64,000 nucleotides of DNA from Mycetocola zhadangensis (GCF_003668565.1 NZ_RCWJ01000001.1:124001-188000); one strand, 5' to 3'; counted from the first letter of the stretch, positions 28,059-38,251 are shown. The notes: a model not told the origin generated them from the letters alone. A program made the numbers and translations.

Positions 28059-28526
28059 ATGCCACTAGAACCTCGCGAGAGCGATTTACCGCGAATCGCC
28101 GGCGCGCTGAAGTTTTACCAGATCGCTTCGATCATCACCGGTGCCATGCTGCTCGCGCTCTGCGCTGAGATGGTGATGAAGTACGCGTTCGGGCTGGAAC
28201 TCGAGCTCGGAGGTGCCTACGGTTTCCTCGCGTTCGTGCCGACCGGAACCGCGCAGGCCGTGAACCTCTCCACAGGTATCCTCATCGCCCACGGTTGGTT
28301 CTACGTGCTCTACCTGTTCAGCAACTTCCGGCTGTGGAGCATGATGCGCTGGGAGTTCCCGCGCCTGCTCCTGCTCGCAAGCGGTGGCATCGTGCCCGGA
28401 CTTTCGTTCTTCCTGGAGACACGGATTGCCCGGGAGGTGCGGACGTACCTCGCCGCGCGTGCCGAGCGAACAGCATCCGCATCTTCTGCTTCACCATCAT
28501 CGAACTCTGTGGAGGCATCTCATTAA
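28059..28526 (+). CDS. DUF3817 integral membrane protein
   Basis: Function unknown. The 155-aa protein has three hydrophobic segments: [33 protein letters not shown] and [20 protein letters not shown]. This matches the YdzA/DUF3817 family, which in actinobacteria commonly precedes guaA. Its TAA stop overlaps the proposed guaA AUU start (ATTAA), suggesting coupled translation. Confidence 0.85.
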   Translation: MPLEPRESDLPRIAGALKFYQIASIITGAMLLALCAEMVMKYAFGLELELGGAYGFLAFVPTGTAQAVNLSTGILIAHGWFYVLYLFSNFRLWSMMRWEFPRLLLLASGGIVPGLSFFLETRIAREVRTYLAARAERTASASSASPSSNSVEASH

Positions 28527-30105
28527 CGAGCAGGCAACCAACGCCCGCCCCGTTCTCGTCGTCGACTTCGGCGCCCAGTACGCCCAGCTCATTGCCCGCC
28601 GCGTTCGCGAAGCGGGCGTCTACTCCGAGATCGTGCCGCACTCGATCAGCGCAGCGGAGGTCGCCGAGAAGAACCCGGTCGGCATCGTGTTGTCTGGCGG
28701 TCCGTCGAGTGTCTACGAAGAGGGCGCTCCCGCCCTCGACAACGACATCTTCGACCTCGAGGTTCCCACGCTCGGCATTTGCTACGGCTTCCAGGTGATG
28801 GCTCGCGCCCTCGGCGGCGAGGTCGCCAACACCGGTCTTCGTGAGTACGGATCGACCGACGCTGCCCTCGTTCCTGATGGTGGTGTTCTGCTCGACGGGC
28901 AGCCAGCCGATCAGACCGTGTGGATGAGCCACGGCGACTCGGTCGCCAAAGCACCCGAGGGCTTCACAGTTCTCGCATCGACCGCGTCGACCCCGGTTGC
29001 GGCGTTCGGCAACGACGAGCGCAAGTTCTACGGCGTGCAGTGGCACCCCGAGGTGAAGCACTCAGCGTACGGCCAGAACGTGCTCGAGAACTTCCTGCAC
29101 CGCGCCGCCGGCATCCCGTCCGACTGGAATCCAGGCAATGTCATCGCCGAGCAGGTTGAACGGATCCAGGCTCAGATCGGCACAGGGAAGGTCATCTGTG
29201 GCCTCTCCGGTGGAGTCGATTCAGCTGTCGCGGCCGCTCTCGTGCACAAGGCCGTCGGCGACCAGCTCGTCTGTGTCTTCGTCGACCACGGTCTGCTGCG
29301 CCAGGATGAGCGCAAGCAGGTTGAGGAAGACTACGTCGCAGCCACAGGCATCCGTCTTATTACGATTGACGCCCGCGAGCAGTTCCTCAACGCGCTCGCC
29401 GGAGTCAGCGACCCCGAGACCAAGCGCAAGATCATCGGCCGTGAGTTCATTCGCACCTTCGAGAAGGCCCAGGCCGACCTCATCGCCGAATCCCTCGAAG
29501 ATGACGGCGACCCGATCGCATTCCTCGTTCAGGGCACTCTGTACCCCGACGTCGTCGAGTCCGGTGGAGGAACCGGCACCGCGAACATCAAGAGCCACCA
29601 CAACGTCGGTGGCCTGCCAGACGACCTCACCTTCGAACTGGTCGAGCCGCTGCGTACCCTGTTCAAGGACGAGGTCCGCGCGATCGGCCGCGAACTCGGC
29701 CTGCCCGAGGTCATCGTCGGCCGCCAGCCCTTCCCCGGCCCCGGCCTCGGAATCCGCATCGTCGGTGAGGTCACCGCTGAGCGTCTGGAATTGCTTCGCA
29801 AAGCGGATGCTATCGCTCGCTTCGAACTCTCTGCCGCCGGTCTCGACAACGAAATCTGGCAGTGCCCCGTCGTACTTCTCGCCGACGTTCGCTCGGTGGG
29901 CGTGCAGGGCGATGGCCGAACCTACGGCCACCCGATCGTGCTTCGTCCTGTCAGTTCAGAGGACGCCATGACGGCGGACTGGACGCGCCTGCCGTACGAC
30001 GTGCTCGCGAAGATCTCGAACCGCATCACCAACGAGGTGGACGGCGTGAACCGCGTCGTGCTCGACGTCACGTCGAAGCCACCGGGAACCATTGAGTGGG
30101 AGTAG
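28522..30105 (+). CDS. guaA: GMP synthase (glutamine-hydrolysing), probable AUU start
   Basis: Aminates XMP to GMP. The class I glutamine amidotransferase domain ([18 protein letters not shown]; nucleophile in [23 protein letters not shown]) is followed by the ATP-pyrophosphatase P-loop [14 protein letters not shown] and the C-terminal dimer domain ending PPGTIEWE. No ATG, GTG or TTG lies at the expected N-terminus. An ATT at 28522 has GGAGG 6 nt upstream, overlaps the previous stop and gives 527 aa, the normal length. The nearest canonical upstream start, GTG 28459, would add 21 unrelated residues and lacks a ribosome-binding site. Confidence 0.95.
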   Translation: MNEQATNARPVLVVDFGAQYAQLIARRVREAGVYSEIVPHSISAAEVAEKNPVGIVLSGGPSSVYEEGAPALDNDIFDLEVPTLGICYGFQVMARALGGEVANTGLREYGSTDAALVPDGGVLLDGQPADQTVWMSHGDSVAKAPEGFTVLASTASTPVAAFGNDERKFYGVQWHPEVKHSAYGQNVLENFLHRAAGIPSDWNPGNVIAEQVERIQAQIGTGKVICGLSGGVDSAVAAALVHKAVGDQLVCVFVDHGLLRQDERKQVEEDYVAATGIRLITIDAREQFLNALAGVSDPETKRKIIGREFIRTFEKAQADLIAESLEDDGDPIAFLVQGTLYPDVVESGGGTGTANIKSHHNVGGLPDDLTFELVEPLRTLFKDEVRAIGRELGLPEVIVGRQPFPGPGLGIRIVGEVTAERLELLRKADAIARFELSAAGLDNEIWQCPVVLLADVRSVGVQGDGRTYGHPIVLRPVSSEDAMTADWTRLPYDVLAKISNRITNEVDGVNRVVLDVTSKPPGTIEWE

Positions 30106-30156
30106 AGGTGGCGGCGGAAAGCCGATCATCCTCTCCTGAGCTCAAACACTGACGCG

Positions 30157-30188
30157 AAAAGGGCCGGCTCACTGAGCTGGCCCTTTTT
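30157..30188 (+). terminator. Intrinsic terminator after guaA
   Basis: A 13-bp stem with one mismatch (30157-30169 with 30175-30187), followed by a T-run. Further copies of AAAGGGCC between here and 30235 may make it bidirectional with the convergent EamA gene. Confidence 0.85.
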
Positions 30189-30276
30189 CGGTGCAACGGG
30201 TCAGGGGCGAGACAAGGAAAAAGGGCCGAGAAAAGGACGCGTGCGCTCCGTTCGTCCTTCTGTGGGCGCGATGTCC

Positions 30277-31272
30277 TTATCTCGGCGTGACGCGATTCGT
30301 GCGCGTGGTCGCCGCAGCTGGCGTGTAGGTGTCGGCGCGCACGAGGATCACTCCGATGAGGATGCCGAGGCCACCGAGCAGTTGGAGGACGCCGGGCAGT
30401 TCAGCCAGCAGCAGCCACGACGCCAGCACGGCGAACACGACCTCCGACAGTCCGACGAACGACGCGATGCGGGTGCCGAGCTTCGCTGTTGCGAGGATTC
30501 CTGTGACGTACGCCGCGGCCGTGGAGATCAGGGCGAGCGACAGTATCGGCACGAGCCACGACATCTGCAGGCTGAGCATTGTGACGTCGGCCGCCGAGAA
30601 CGCGAGTGGCAGGAGCCCGATCACTCCGCACAGGCCGACAACGACGGTTCCAACCACGAGTCCGCCGCCTGCAAGCACAAGCGGAGGAAGATCGTCGCTG
30701 ATCTTTGTGCCGAGCACGAAGTAGGTGGCGAGGGAGACGGCGGCGAGCAGCGCCCACGCGACGCCGATGGGGTGCACGGTCTGCGCGCCGGTGAGGTCAA
30801 GCACGAGCACCATGCCGAGGATCGCGATCACAGTGCCGACGATCGTGCGAACGCCAGGGCGACGTCGGGTCTGCGCCCAGACGAGGAGGACGAGCAAAAC
30901 CGGTGCCAGGTACTCGATGAGCAGCGCAACTCCGACCGACATGTAGGAGACGGCGTTGAAGAAACCCACCTGGGCACCGGCAATTGCGATGGTGCCGTAG
31001 AGGGCGATCACCTTGCTGCTTCGACGGAGGGTGCGCCAGCGACCACGGAGCGAGAGGATGGTCGGCACCAGCAACACGAGCGCAGCTCCACCGATTCGCA
31101 CGAGCACGGCGGCCCCCGGCGACCAGCCCGCATCCAGAAGCGACTTTGCGAATGGGCCGCTCAGCGCGAACATCAGTGCGCTCGAGAGTGCGATGGCGAT
31201 ACCGGTCGCCTGTCCTCGCCGCGCGAGCCGAGTGGCATCCGTTGTCATGGTGTCCGTAGAAGAAATTGTCAT
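30277..31272 (-). CDS. EamA/DMT-superfamily transporter (RhtA-like)
   Basis: Ten-helix inner-membrane exporter; members of this type move amino acids or their analogues, but the substrate is not evident. I start it at ATG 31272 (331 aa). ATGs at 31335 and 31248 are also possible and none has a good ribosome-binding site. Two EamA repeats: SALMFALSGPFAKSLLDAGW near the start and GVAWALLAAVSLATYFVLG near the middle. It is divergent from a CGNR zinc-finger protein that is its likely regulator. Confidence 0.82.
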   Translation of the reverse strand: MTISSTDTMTTDATRLARRGQATGIAIALSSALMFALSGPFAKSLLDAGWSPGAAVLVRIGGAALVLLVPTILSLRGRWRTLRRSSKVIALYGTIAIAGAQVGFFNAVSYMSVGVALLIEYLAPVLLVLLVWAQTRRRPGVRTIVGTVIAILGMVLVLDLTGAQTVHPIGVAWALLAAVSLATYFVLGTKISDDLPPLVLAGGGLVVGTVVVGLCGVIGLLPLAFSAADVTMLSLQMSWLVPILSLALISTAAAYVTGILATAKLGTRIASFVGLSEVVFAVLASWLLLAELPGVLQLLGGLGILIGVILVRADTYTPAAATTRTNRVTPR

Positions 31273-31306
31273 TATGTGAGCGTGACCGCGGGAGAGCCAC
31301 TTCTTC

Positions 31307-31363
31307 CTGTCAGGAGTAAACTGGGTTATGGTCATGACACTAAACCCGGGTGCTGTCAGGAGT
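31307..31363. promoter_or_regulatory. Operator-like direct repeats and dyad between EamA and CGNR genes
   Basis: An 11-bp exact direct repeat, CTGTCAGGAGT, occurs at 31307-31317 and 31353-31363, 46 bp apart. Between them lies an imperfect dyad (CTGGGTT at 31321, GTCATGAC at 31331-31338, AACCCGG at 31343). The second repeat contains the ribosome-binding site of the CGNR gene. A TATGGT box at 31326 may be its -10. Confidence 0.45.
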
Positions 31364-31367
31364 CAAC

Positions 31368-31937
31368 ATGCTTTTTGCCTATGACACCGAGGTGTCTCTT
31401 GTGTCGACGGCTGCGCTGATCAATACACTGCCAGGAGCCTCGGCCAGTGGAAATGACGAGCTATCGACAGGAGAGCAGCTTGTCGCGTTCCTCGACAGGG
31501 TAGAGTTCACCGGCTCGCGCGCAGGGGACACGGCGGAGCTTGAGGAGATGCGAGCGCTGCGTTGGCGGTTGCGGGGATTCTGGACCCGCGATGAGGTCGG
31601 GGTGGTCGATCTCGTCAATGAACTTCTTCGTGAGGCGAGGGCGCTGCCGCAGCTGGTGAGGCACGACCACTGGAACTGGCACGTGCACGCGACCGAGGCG
31701 TCCGCTCCTGTCGCCCACCGGGCGCAGGTTGAGACGGCAATGGCCATCATCGACCTCGTTCGAACGAAGGAGCTCGAGCGGCTGCACGAGTGTGCGGCCG
31801 ATGACTGCACGGCGGTCGTCGTCGACCTGACCCGCAACCGGTCCAAGCGCTACTGTGACGTCGGCAACTGCGGCAATCGTATGCACGTTGCCGCGTACCG
31901 CTCCCGGCAGCGACGCGGTGGCGAGAAGGTCAGCTGA
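31368..31937 (+). CDS. CGNR zinc-finger (ABATE-type) putative transcriptional regulator
   Basis: Probable DNA-binding regulator. The ATG at 31368, with AGGAG 5 nt upstream, gives 189 aa. The C-terminal zinc finger is clear: LHECAADDC, then KRYCDVGNCGNRMHVAAYR (residues about 139-177), with four cysteines and the eponymous CGNR. The N-terminal ABATE-like domain (about residues 5-130) is the presumed ligand-sensing part. Divergence from the EamA exporter suggests it controls that gene and itself. Confidence 0.87.
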   Translation: MLFAYDTEVSLVSTAALINTLPGASASGNDELSTGEQLVAFLDRVEFTGSRAGDTAELEEMRALRWRLRGFWTRDEVGVVDLVNELLREARALPQLVRHDHWNWHVHATEASAPVAHRAQVETAMAIIDLVRTKELERLHECAADDCTAVVVDLTRNRSKRYCDVGNCGNRMHVAAYRSRQRRGGEKVS

Positions 31938-31942
31938 ACGGG

Positions 31943-32605
31943 CTACCCCTCCACCAGGATCCCCAGGTGGGTGGCGAAGAGTGGCGCCAGCTCGCTGAGT
32001 TGATACTCGCTCACCGTGGCGCCCTTGAGCCCTTCAAGCCCGTGGATCGCCTGGAACTCGAGTCCGCGCAGGTCGACGTGGGTGAGCGCAGCTCGGGTCA
32101 GGTCCAGCGTCTGAACTCGAGTGTTGGTGAATGCAACGCGGGTAGCCGTTGCGCCGCCGAGATCGAGCTCGTCGATGGTGCAATCCTCAAACAGCACGTC
32201 GGTGAGGGATGAGCCGCGGAGATTGACGTAGCCGAGCTTGCTGACAGAGATGCGAACGGACTGCCAGGTTGCGTCGAAGAGTTCGCCTGAGCCGATTCGT
32301 GACCGGTTCACCATGACGTCGCGCCAGGTTGAGCGGCTGGATCGCAGGATCGGGGCGTTGATGCCGGTGAGCACGGTTTCGATCACTCGCGACCCGCGCA
32401 GGTTGGTGTCGGTGAGCGTCACATCCTCGAGCGAGCATTCGCGGAGGGTGATGCCGGACAGGTCCCTGTCGCTGAGGTCGATGCCGACGAATTCCTCGAG
32501 CTCGCGGTCATCGTCGGTGTCGAGGCTGTCGGCGTCGCCTGGTGACCGCTCCACAGTGCGAAGAGTGTCGAGACGCGGGGGATGGGTGGATGGTCGACGT
32601 GCCAT
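31943..32605 (-). CDS. Pentapeptide repeat-containing protein
   Basis: Right-handed quadrilateral beta-helix protein; role unknown. The protein is 220 aa. From about residue 40 to 185 it is made of A(D/N)LXX-type units, for example LSDRDLSGITLRECSLEDV, LTDTNLRGSRV, NLRGSSLTDVLFEDCTI and LDLTRAALTHVDLRGLEF. The N-terminal 35 residues are polar and acidic. ATG at 32605 is preceded by GAGG. Some family members shield DNA gyrase from quinolones, but nothing here shows that. Confidence 0.85.
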   Translation of the reverse strand: MARRPSTHPPRLDTLRTVERSPGDADSLDTDDDRELEEFVGIDLSDRDLSGITLRECSLEDVTLTDTNLRGSRVIETVLTGINAPILRSSRSTWRDVMVNRSRIGSGELFDATWQSVRISVSKLGYVNLRGSSLTDVLFEDCTIDELDLGGATATRVAFTNTRVQTLDLTRAALTHVDLRGLEFQAIHGLEGLKGATVSEYQLSELAPLFATHLGILVEG

Positions 32606-32641
32606 GGTGCCTCAGACGTGATGATTGCGGGGGAAGAAGAA

Positions 32642-32678
32642 AGCCCCTGGATCACCGCAAAACGGTGGCCCAGGGGCT
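32642..32678 (-). terminator. Terminator after the Bax-inhibitor-1-like gene
   Basis: A 16-bp stem with one mismatch (32642-32657 with 32663-32678), followed on the minus strand by a pyrimidine run rich in T (TTCTTCTTCC). Confidence 0.85.
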
Positions 32679-32693
32679 GTCGGATGAACGTTG

Positions 32694-33494
32694 TTACTCG
32701 CGCGTGATGGCGAGCATGCGCAGGATCTCAAGGTACAGCCAGATGACCGTGACCATGATGCCGAATGCGCCTGACCAGCCGAACTTGCGAGGGGCGCGGT
32801 TCTGCACGCCACGCTGGATGAAGTCGAAGTCCAGCACGAGGGAGTATGCACCCATGATCACGCAGAGCACACCGAGGATGAGGCCGAGCGGGATACCCGC
32901 AATTTCAGCGCCACGGAGGCCGAACGGGTTGTCGGTCAGGCCGAACATCTGCATGCCGACGTTGACAAGCGAGAAGACGAGGTAACCGACCATCGCGATG
33001 AGGAAGATCTTCGTGGCCTTCTTCGACGCGCGGATCTTTCCGCTCGCGAACAGGGCGAGGGTCACACCGACGACGACGAGCGTGGCGACAACGGCCTGGA
33101 CGACAACGCCGGACCACGTCTGCTCGAAGATGTACGAAATGCCACCAACGAAGACACCCTGCATGGCAGCGTAGGCAAGGATCAGCGGAGCGGACGGTTC
33201 CTTTTTGAAGGTGTTGACCAGGGCGAGGACGAAGCCGATGATCGCCGCCCCGAAGACGAGAGCTGGCATTGTTGCACCGAGAGCCCAGCCGGCGACAGCG
33301 CCGACGACCAGGATGCCGAACGCGATAGCGCTCTTGACGATGGTGTCTTCGATGGTCATCCGGTCAGCGGTGACGGGGCCTGCTGCCGGACGGTTGTACA
33401 TGTCCTGAAGTTCGGACGCGCTTGCCGTCTGCGCGGCCATCGCGTTCGACTGGGTGAATGCCGGGTTCTTGAACGCCGGATTGCTCGTTGCCAT
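32694..33494 (-). CDS. Bax inhibitor-1/YccA family membrane protein
   Basis: Seven-helix membrane protein of the TMBIM superfamily, some of which leak Ca2+. The protein is 266 aa. A 55-residue polar N-terminus starts MATSNPAFKNPAFTQS and is typical of the actinobacterial subgroup. Seven hydrophobic segments follow from about residue 55. The family ends with a helix containing acidic residues; here SLVLDFDFIQRGVQN (about 216-230) carries the paired aspartates. ATG is preceded by AAGGAA. Confidence 0.9.
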   Translation of the reverse strand: MATSNPAFKNPAFTQSNAMAAQTASASELQDMYNRPAAGPVTADRMTIEDTIVKSAIAFGILVVGAVAGWALGATMPALVFGAAIIGFVLALVNTFKKEPSAPLILAYAAMQGVFVGGISYIFEQTWSGVVVQAVVATLVVVGVTLALFASGKIRASKKATKIFLIAMVGYLVFSLVNVGMQMFGLTDNPFGLRGAEIAGIPLGLILGVLCVIMGAYSLVLDFDFIQRGVQNRAPRKFGWSGAFGIMVTVIWLYLEILRMLAITRE

Positions 33495-33643
33495 GTCTGT
33501 GGTTTTTCCTTCTCAGTCGTAACGGCTGGAATGTGTCGGTACCGCTGCGCGGAACTTGCGTCCCAATCTAGCGGTCTTTACTGGGAAAATCCGAGGATTC
33601 CGGGCCTGCATGGAGGTCTGCACTGTGATACGCGGCTCTCGAA

Positions 33644-33655
33644 TAGGCTCGAACC
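33644..33655 (+). promoter_or_regulatory. Putative leaderless promoter (-10) for the glycerophosphodiesterase gene
   Basis: TAGGCT at 33644-33649 lies exactly 6 nt before the ATG at 33656, with no ribosome-binding site. Confidence 0.45.
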
Positions 33656-34696
33656 ATGACAGTGTCCCGACCGGCAGGCCCGCTTCTCATCGGTCACCGC
33701 GGTGCCCCAGGCTATCGCCCGGAACACACCCGGTCCTCGTACGAGCTTGCGTTCGCGCTCGGCGCCGACGCTGTCGAGCCCGATGTCGTTGCGACGAAAG
33801 ACGGCGTTCTGGTGCTTCGGCACGAAAACGAGATCTCCGGAACCACCGATATTGCGTCCCGATCAGAGTTCGCCGACCGCCGCACCACGAAGAACATCGA
33901 CGGCACCGAGCTGACCGGATGGTTCACCGAAGACTTCACCTGGGCGGAGCTCGCCACCCTGCGCAGCCGTGAACGCATACCTCAGCTTCGGCCGTCGAGC
34001 GCCAGCTTTGACGGCTCCGCCGGAATCCTGCGCCTCACCGACCTGCTCGAGATCATCGACGAGGCGTCTGAAGCCCAGGGTCGACAGCTCGGGCTCGTGG
34101 TCGAGATCAAACACGCGACCTACTTCGACAACGTCGGGCTTCCTCTTGACGACCTCGTGGCATCCGCTCTCTCGGGCACGTCCTGGTCGAACGGAGCCGG
34201 CCTCGTTATCGAAGCATTTGAGAAGTCGGTGCTCGCCAGGATGCACGCGCGCGGCCTCGCCGCTCGCTACATCTACCTGTTGGAGAAGAAGGGCCGACCG
34301 TTCGACGAGGTGGCCCGTCTCGGCAGCAATGCAACCAAATATGCGGATGTCATCACGAACGCTGGTCTGGACGCCCTGTCGGCAGGCGCAAACGGATTTA
34401 CTGTCGACGGCATCAGTGTCGACAAGGCAATGCTGTTCGCCGGAGCGCAGGACGGGCAGACCAATGACCTTGTCTCGCGTGCACATCGGCGCGGCCTCGA
34501 TGTCTTCACCTGGACGCTCCGGCCCGAAAACAAGTTTCTGAACAAGAGTTTCCGCACCGAGGACGAGCCGTCAGCTTTCGGCCATTGGGAACGGGAGTTC
34601 GATGCCATTCTGGCGACGGGAATCGATGGGATCTTCTGTGACCACCCCGATCTCGGGTTCACCGCAAGGCAGGCTCGACGCGAGCTTGAGGGTTAG
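33656..34696 (+). CDS. Glycerophosphodiester phosphodiesterase
   Basis: Hydrolyses glycerophosphodiesters to glycerol-3-phosphate and an alcohol. The protein is 346 aa with no signal peptide, so likely cytosolic. The TIM-barrel GDPD motifs are intact: LLIGHRGAPGYRPEHTRSSYELA (catalytic His, Arg), GADAVEPDVVATKDGVLVLRHE (Glu, Asp and second His) and VVEIKHATYF (metal Glu). The C-terminal end has GIDGIFCDHPDLG. The product could feed GlpD (23.4 kb). Confidence 0.93.
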   Translation: MTVSRPAGPLLIGHRGAPGYRPEHTRSSYELAFALGADAVEPDVVATKDGVLVLRHENEISGTTDIASRSEFADRRTTKNIDGTELTGWFTEDFTWAELATLRSRERIPQLRPSSASFDGSAGILRLTDLLEIIDEASEAQGRQLGLVVEIKHATYFDNVGLPLDDLVASALSGTSWSNGAGLVIEAFEKSVLARMHARGLAARYIYLLEKKGRPFDEVARLGSNATKYADVITNAGLDALSAGANGFTVDGISVDKAMLFAGAQDGQTNDLVSRAHRRGLDVFTWTLRPENKFLNKSFRTEDEPSAFGHWEREFDAILATGIDGIFCDHPDLGFTARQARRELEG

Positions 34697-34746
34697 CCGC
34701 CAACTGGAGCCCACTGTCAGACGCCCCGCCTAAGCTTGAGGGTGAT

Positions 34747-37134
34747 ATGGCGAGCACCCTAGAACCGAATCCGCAGTCCGCGACCCCCGTGATCGTCGAC
34801 GGCTGGCACACCGCCACCATTCCGACGAGCGACCCCACCGAGTCGCGGAGTGAGAGTCGACTGCTTTCCGGGCTCAACCCGCAGCAGCGGGAGGCCGTCC
34901 TCTACCGTGGGCAGGCGCTTCTCATCGTCGCCGGTGCCGGTTCGGGCAAGACGAGTGTGCTCACCCGCCGCATCGCGAGCCTGCTCGAGAACCGAGAGGC
35001 GTGGCCGAGCCAGATCCTGGCCATCACCTTCACGAACAAGGCTGCCGCCGAGATGCGCGAGCGGGTCGGTGCCCTTGTCGGCGCGGCGTCAGAAGGAATG
35101 TGGATCTCAACGTTCCACTCCGCGTGCGTTCGCATCCTCCGCCGAGAAGCCGAAAACTTCGGGTTCACCAAGAACTTCACGATCTACGACTCCTCAGACT
35201 CCCGGGTGCTCATCAAGCGCATCATCAAGGAGCAGGGCGCCGACGTGCTCGGCTTCACCCCGGGCAACGTTTCTGCAAAGATCTCGAAGCTCAAGAATGA
35301 GCTCGCAGACGTCGACAGCTACTCGCGCAACGCGAATATGGACGACCCAAACGAGGCGGCGTTTGTGCAGATCTTCCGTTCGTACACGCGGGCTCTCACC
35401 GCGGCGAACGCTTTCGACTTCGACGACCTTATTGGCCAGACCGTGTATCTGTTCCGGGCGTTCCCGCACGTCGCCGCGACGTACCAGAACCGGTTTAAGC
35501 ACGTCCTCGTCGACGAGTACCAGGACACCAACCACGCGCAGTACTCGCTGATCCGCGAACTGACCCGTCCGCCAGCACTCGATGACAACGCACTCATCAC
35601 GACGTCGCCCGGCGCTTCGCTCACCGTCGTTGGTGACTCCGACCAGTCGATTTATGCGTTCCGAGGCGCAGACATCCGCAACATAGTTGAATTTGAGCGC
35701 GACTTTCCTGGCGCGAAGGTCATTCTGCTCGAGCAGAACTACCGCTCGACGCAGAACATCCTCACCGCAGCGAACTCGGTCATCGCAAACAACTTCGATC
35801 GCAAAGACAAGAAGCTGTGGACCGCCGTTGGCGACGGCGAGAAGATTGTTGGTTACACCGGGTATTCCGGTCACGATGAGGCGCAGTTCGTCGCTGACGA
35901 GATCGAGAAGCTGCACCGCGAAGGCACGCCATACAGCTCGATCGCCGTGTTCTATCGCACCAACGCACAGACCCGCGCACTTGAGGAAATCTTCATCCGC
36001 TCAGCGCTGCCGTACCGAATCATGGGCGGCACCAAATTCTACGAGCGAGCGGAAATCAAGGATGCCATGGGCTACCTCGTTTCCGTGGCGAACCCGCAAG
36101 ACACCCTCGCGCTTCGACGCATCCTCAACACTCCCAAGCGAGGAATTGGTCCAGCGACGGAGACGCAGCTCTTCCGATTCGCCGAAGACAACGGATTGAG
36201 CTTTCGCGACGCCATGCGCGAAGCCGCGGCGCTCGGCCTCGGCCCGAAGGTCACGAACGCGATTCTGTCGCTGTCGGCACTGCTCGATGAGGGTGCTGGC
36301 CTGGTCGCGGAGGGCAAGGTGTCCGAAGTGATGAGCACGCTCGTCACCAAGAGCGGGCTCATCGAATCGCTGCGCCGCAGCCACGATCCGCAAGACGAAG
36401 CACGCGCTGAGAACATCGAAGAACTCATCGCCGTCACCAAGGAGTTTGAGCGGAACAACCCCGATGGCGAGCTGGTCGACTTCCTCACTGAGGTGTCGCT
36501 TGTCGCAGCGGCGGACGACCTCGATGACTCGAGCGGAACCGTGTCGCTGATGACGCTGCACACCGCGAAGGGACTCGAGTACGACGCCGTCTTCCTGACG
36601 GGCATAGAAGAAGACCTGCTTCCGCACCGGATGAGCGCGTCCGAACCCGGTGGTCCCGCAGAAGAACGTCGACTGTTTTACGTGGGGATCACCCGGGCGA
36701 AGAAGCGGTTGTTCCTCTCACTCGCCATGACCCGCGCCCAGTACGGTGAGACGGCTGTTGCGATGCCGAGCCGCTACCTGCAAGAGATTCCCGGCGAGCT
36801 CATCGAGTGGCGCCAGTCTCCTGGAATGGCGAATTCGCGTGGCGGCACCCAGCCGCGTGCGCTCAACGCCAACCGCACCAAATGGAATGGCACCGATCTC
36901 GCGACGAAGCCGCTGACGGAGAAGCGGGACTGGCCGAACCGCATCACCAACCAGGTTCGCGACAATGGATCGCTGGAACTGGCCGCTGGTGATCGCATCC
37001 GTCACAGTGATTTTGGTGATGGTCGCGTACAGACGGTGACAGGTGAAGGCGCCAAACGCATCGCGCACGTCCAGTTCGAATCGGCGGGCTTCAAAAAGCT
37101 GCTGATCAAAATCGCACCGATTGAGAAGTTGTAA
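34747..37134 (+). CDS. pcrA: ATP-dependent DNA helicase, PcrA/UvrD type
   Basis: SF1A 3'-5' helicase for repair and replication restart. The protein is 795 aa. Motif [20 protein letters not shown] lies at about residues 60-78, motif Ia in [15 protein letters not shown] and motif II in [10 protein letters not shown]. Motif III is [13 protein letters not shown], motif [11 protein letters not shown], motif [21 protein letters not shown] and motif [22 protein letters not shown]. The C-terminal Tudor-like tail ([19 protein letters not shown]) is the PcrA-type RNA-polymerase-binding end. ATG preceded by GAGGGTGAT. Confidence 0.96.
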   Translation: MASTLEPNPQSATPVIVDGWHTATIPTSDPTESRSESRLLSGLNPQQREAVLYRGQALLIVAGAGSGKTSVLTRRIASLLENREAWPSQILAITFTNKAAAEMRERVGALVGAASEGMWISTFHSACVRILRREAENFGFTKNFTIYDSSDSRVLIKRIIKEQGADVLGFTPGNVSAKISKLKNELADVDSYSRNANMDDPNEAAFVQIFRSYTRALTAANAFDFDDLIGQTVYLFRAFPHVAATYQNRFKHVLVDEYQDTNHAQYSLIRELTRPPALDDNALITTSPGASLTVVGDSDQSIYAFRGADIRNIVEFERDFPGAKVILLEQNYRSTQNILTAANSVIANNFDRKDKKLWTAVGDGEKIVGYTGYSGHDEAQFVADEIEKLHREGTPYSSIAVFYRTNAQTRALEEIFIRSALPYRIMGGTKFYERAEIKDAMGYLVSVANPQDTLALRRILNTPKRGIGPATETQLFRFAEDNGLSFRDAMREAAALGLGPKVTNAILSLSALLDEGAGLVAEGKVSEVMSTLVTKSGLIESLRRSHDPQDEARAENIEELIAVTKEFERNNPDGELVDFLTEVSLVAAADDLDDSSGTVSLMTLHTAKGLEYDAVFLTGIEEDLLPHRMSASEPGGPAEERRLFYVGITRAKKRLFLSLAMTRAQYGETAVAMPSRYLQEIPGELIEWRQSPGMANSRGGTQPRALNANRTKWNGTDLATKPLTEKRDWPNRITNQVRDNGSLELAAGDRIRHSDFGDGRVQTVTGEGAKRIAHVQFESAGFKKLLIKIAPIEKL

Positions 37135-37138
37135 TTTC

Positions 37139-37555
37139 ATGCTGCGCACCATGTTCACCGCGAAGATTCACCGTGCGACGGTGACCCAGGCCGACCTGCA
37201 CTACGTCGGATCGGTCACGGTCGACCTCGACCTGCTCGACGCTGCAGACATCCTGCCGGGTGAGCTGGTGTCTATCGTCGACGTCACCAATGGAGCTCGG
37301 CTTGAGACCTACACGATCGCCGGCGAGCGGGGGAGCGGCGTCGTTGGAATCAACGGTGCCGCTGCGCGTCTTGTTTTCCCGGGAGACACGGTCATCCTCA
37401 TCGCGTACGGGCAGATGACCACCGAGGAAGCGCGGGTGTTCGAGCCGAACGTCGTGCACGTCGATGCGAACAACCGCATCGTCGCGGTCGGCAATGACCC
37501 GGCCGAGGCTCTCGTCGGTGACGTCGAGACGCCGCCGCACGCCCTGCTTCGCTGA
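37139..37555 (+). CDS. panD: Aspartate 1-decarboxylase
   Basis: Pyruvoyl enzyme making beta-alanine for pantothenate. From ATG 37139 it is 138 aa. The proenzyme self-cleaves between Gly24 and Ser25 in [12 protein letters not shown], and this numbering matches the well-studied enterobacterial enzyme, supporting the start. [12 protein letters not shown] and [22 protein letters not shown] are conserved. It begins 4 nt after pcrA and probably shares its transcript; panB and panC are not nearby. Confidence 0.95.
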   Translation: MLRTMFTAKIHRATVTQADLHYVGSVTVDLDLLDAADILPGELVSIVDVTNGARLETYTIAGERGSGVVGINGAAARLVFPGDTVILIAYGQMTTEEARVFEPNVVHVDANNRIVAVGNDPAEALVGDVETPPHALLR

Positions 37556-37561
37556 CCTGTT

Positions 37562-38251
37562 TCACGCGTTGTCACGTTCGGTTCCGTAGACAAGGCCGCA
37601 TTCGAACGCGAAGATGACCGCCTGCACGCGGTCCCTCAATCCGAGCTTGGCGAGGATGCGAGTCACGTGGGACTTCACTGTTGCTTCGCCGAGGAAGAGT
37701 TGTCGCGCGATTTCCGCGTTCGATAGGCCAGTCGCGAGCGCGCGATACACCTCGAGTTCGCGGGTGGTCAGAGACACCACTTCTCGAGGGGTTCCTGAGA
37801 CTGGGGGTGGGTGTCGGACGTAAGCATCGATGAGTCGATGTGTCACCGACGGCGCGAACAACTGCCCGCCACCGTGACACATCCGGATAGCGGCAGCGAG
37901 TTGCGATGGGGGAGTTGTCTTCAGCAGGAATCCGCTGGCACCAGCGCGCAGGGCCGTGACCACGTATTCGTCGAGGTCGTACATGGTCAGCACTAGGGCG
38001 CGGGCCTCCGGCCTCATTTCGGCCAGAAGCCGAACACCTTCGATTCCGTCACTTCCTGGCATCTGGATGTCCATCAGGACAACGTCGGCTTTCAAAGCCT
38101 CTGCTGCTCTGGCGGCAGACACGCCGTCGCCCGCTTCGCCCACCACGACGAGGTCGTCCTCAGCGCTGAGAATGGAACGGAGGCCGCTGCGGATCAGATA
38201 CTGGTCGTCAGCGATCAGTACTCGTATCCGGCCCTCCGGCGCTGTCGTCAT
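37562..38251 (-). CDS. Two-component response regulator, NarL/LuxR family
   Basis: Cytosolic transcription factor paired with the kinase encoded upstream. The protein is 229 aa. The receiver domain (residues 8-125) has VLIADDQYLIR with the acidic pair, the phosphoacceptor Asp in VVLMDIQMPGSDG, and LVLTMYDLDEYV and LLKTTPPSQL. The LuxR-type HTH (about 160-225) has LTTRELEVYRALATGLSNAEIA. Its ATG overlaps the kinase stop by 4 nt. It converges on panD with 6 bp between stops. Confidence 0.94.
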   Translation of the reverse strand: MTTAPEGRIRVLIADDQYLIRSGLRSILSAEDDLVVVGEAGDGVSAARAAEALKADVVLMDIQMPGSDGIEGVRLLAEMRPEARALVLTMYDLDEYVVTALRAGASGFLLKTTPPSQLAAAIRMCHGGGQLFAPSVTHRLIDAYVRHPPPVSGTPREVVSLTTRELEVYRALATGLSNAEIARQLFLGEATVKSHVTRILAKLGLRDRVQAVIFAFECGLVYGTERDNA

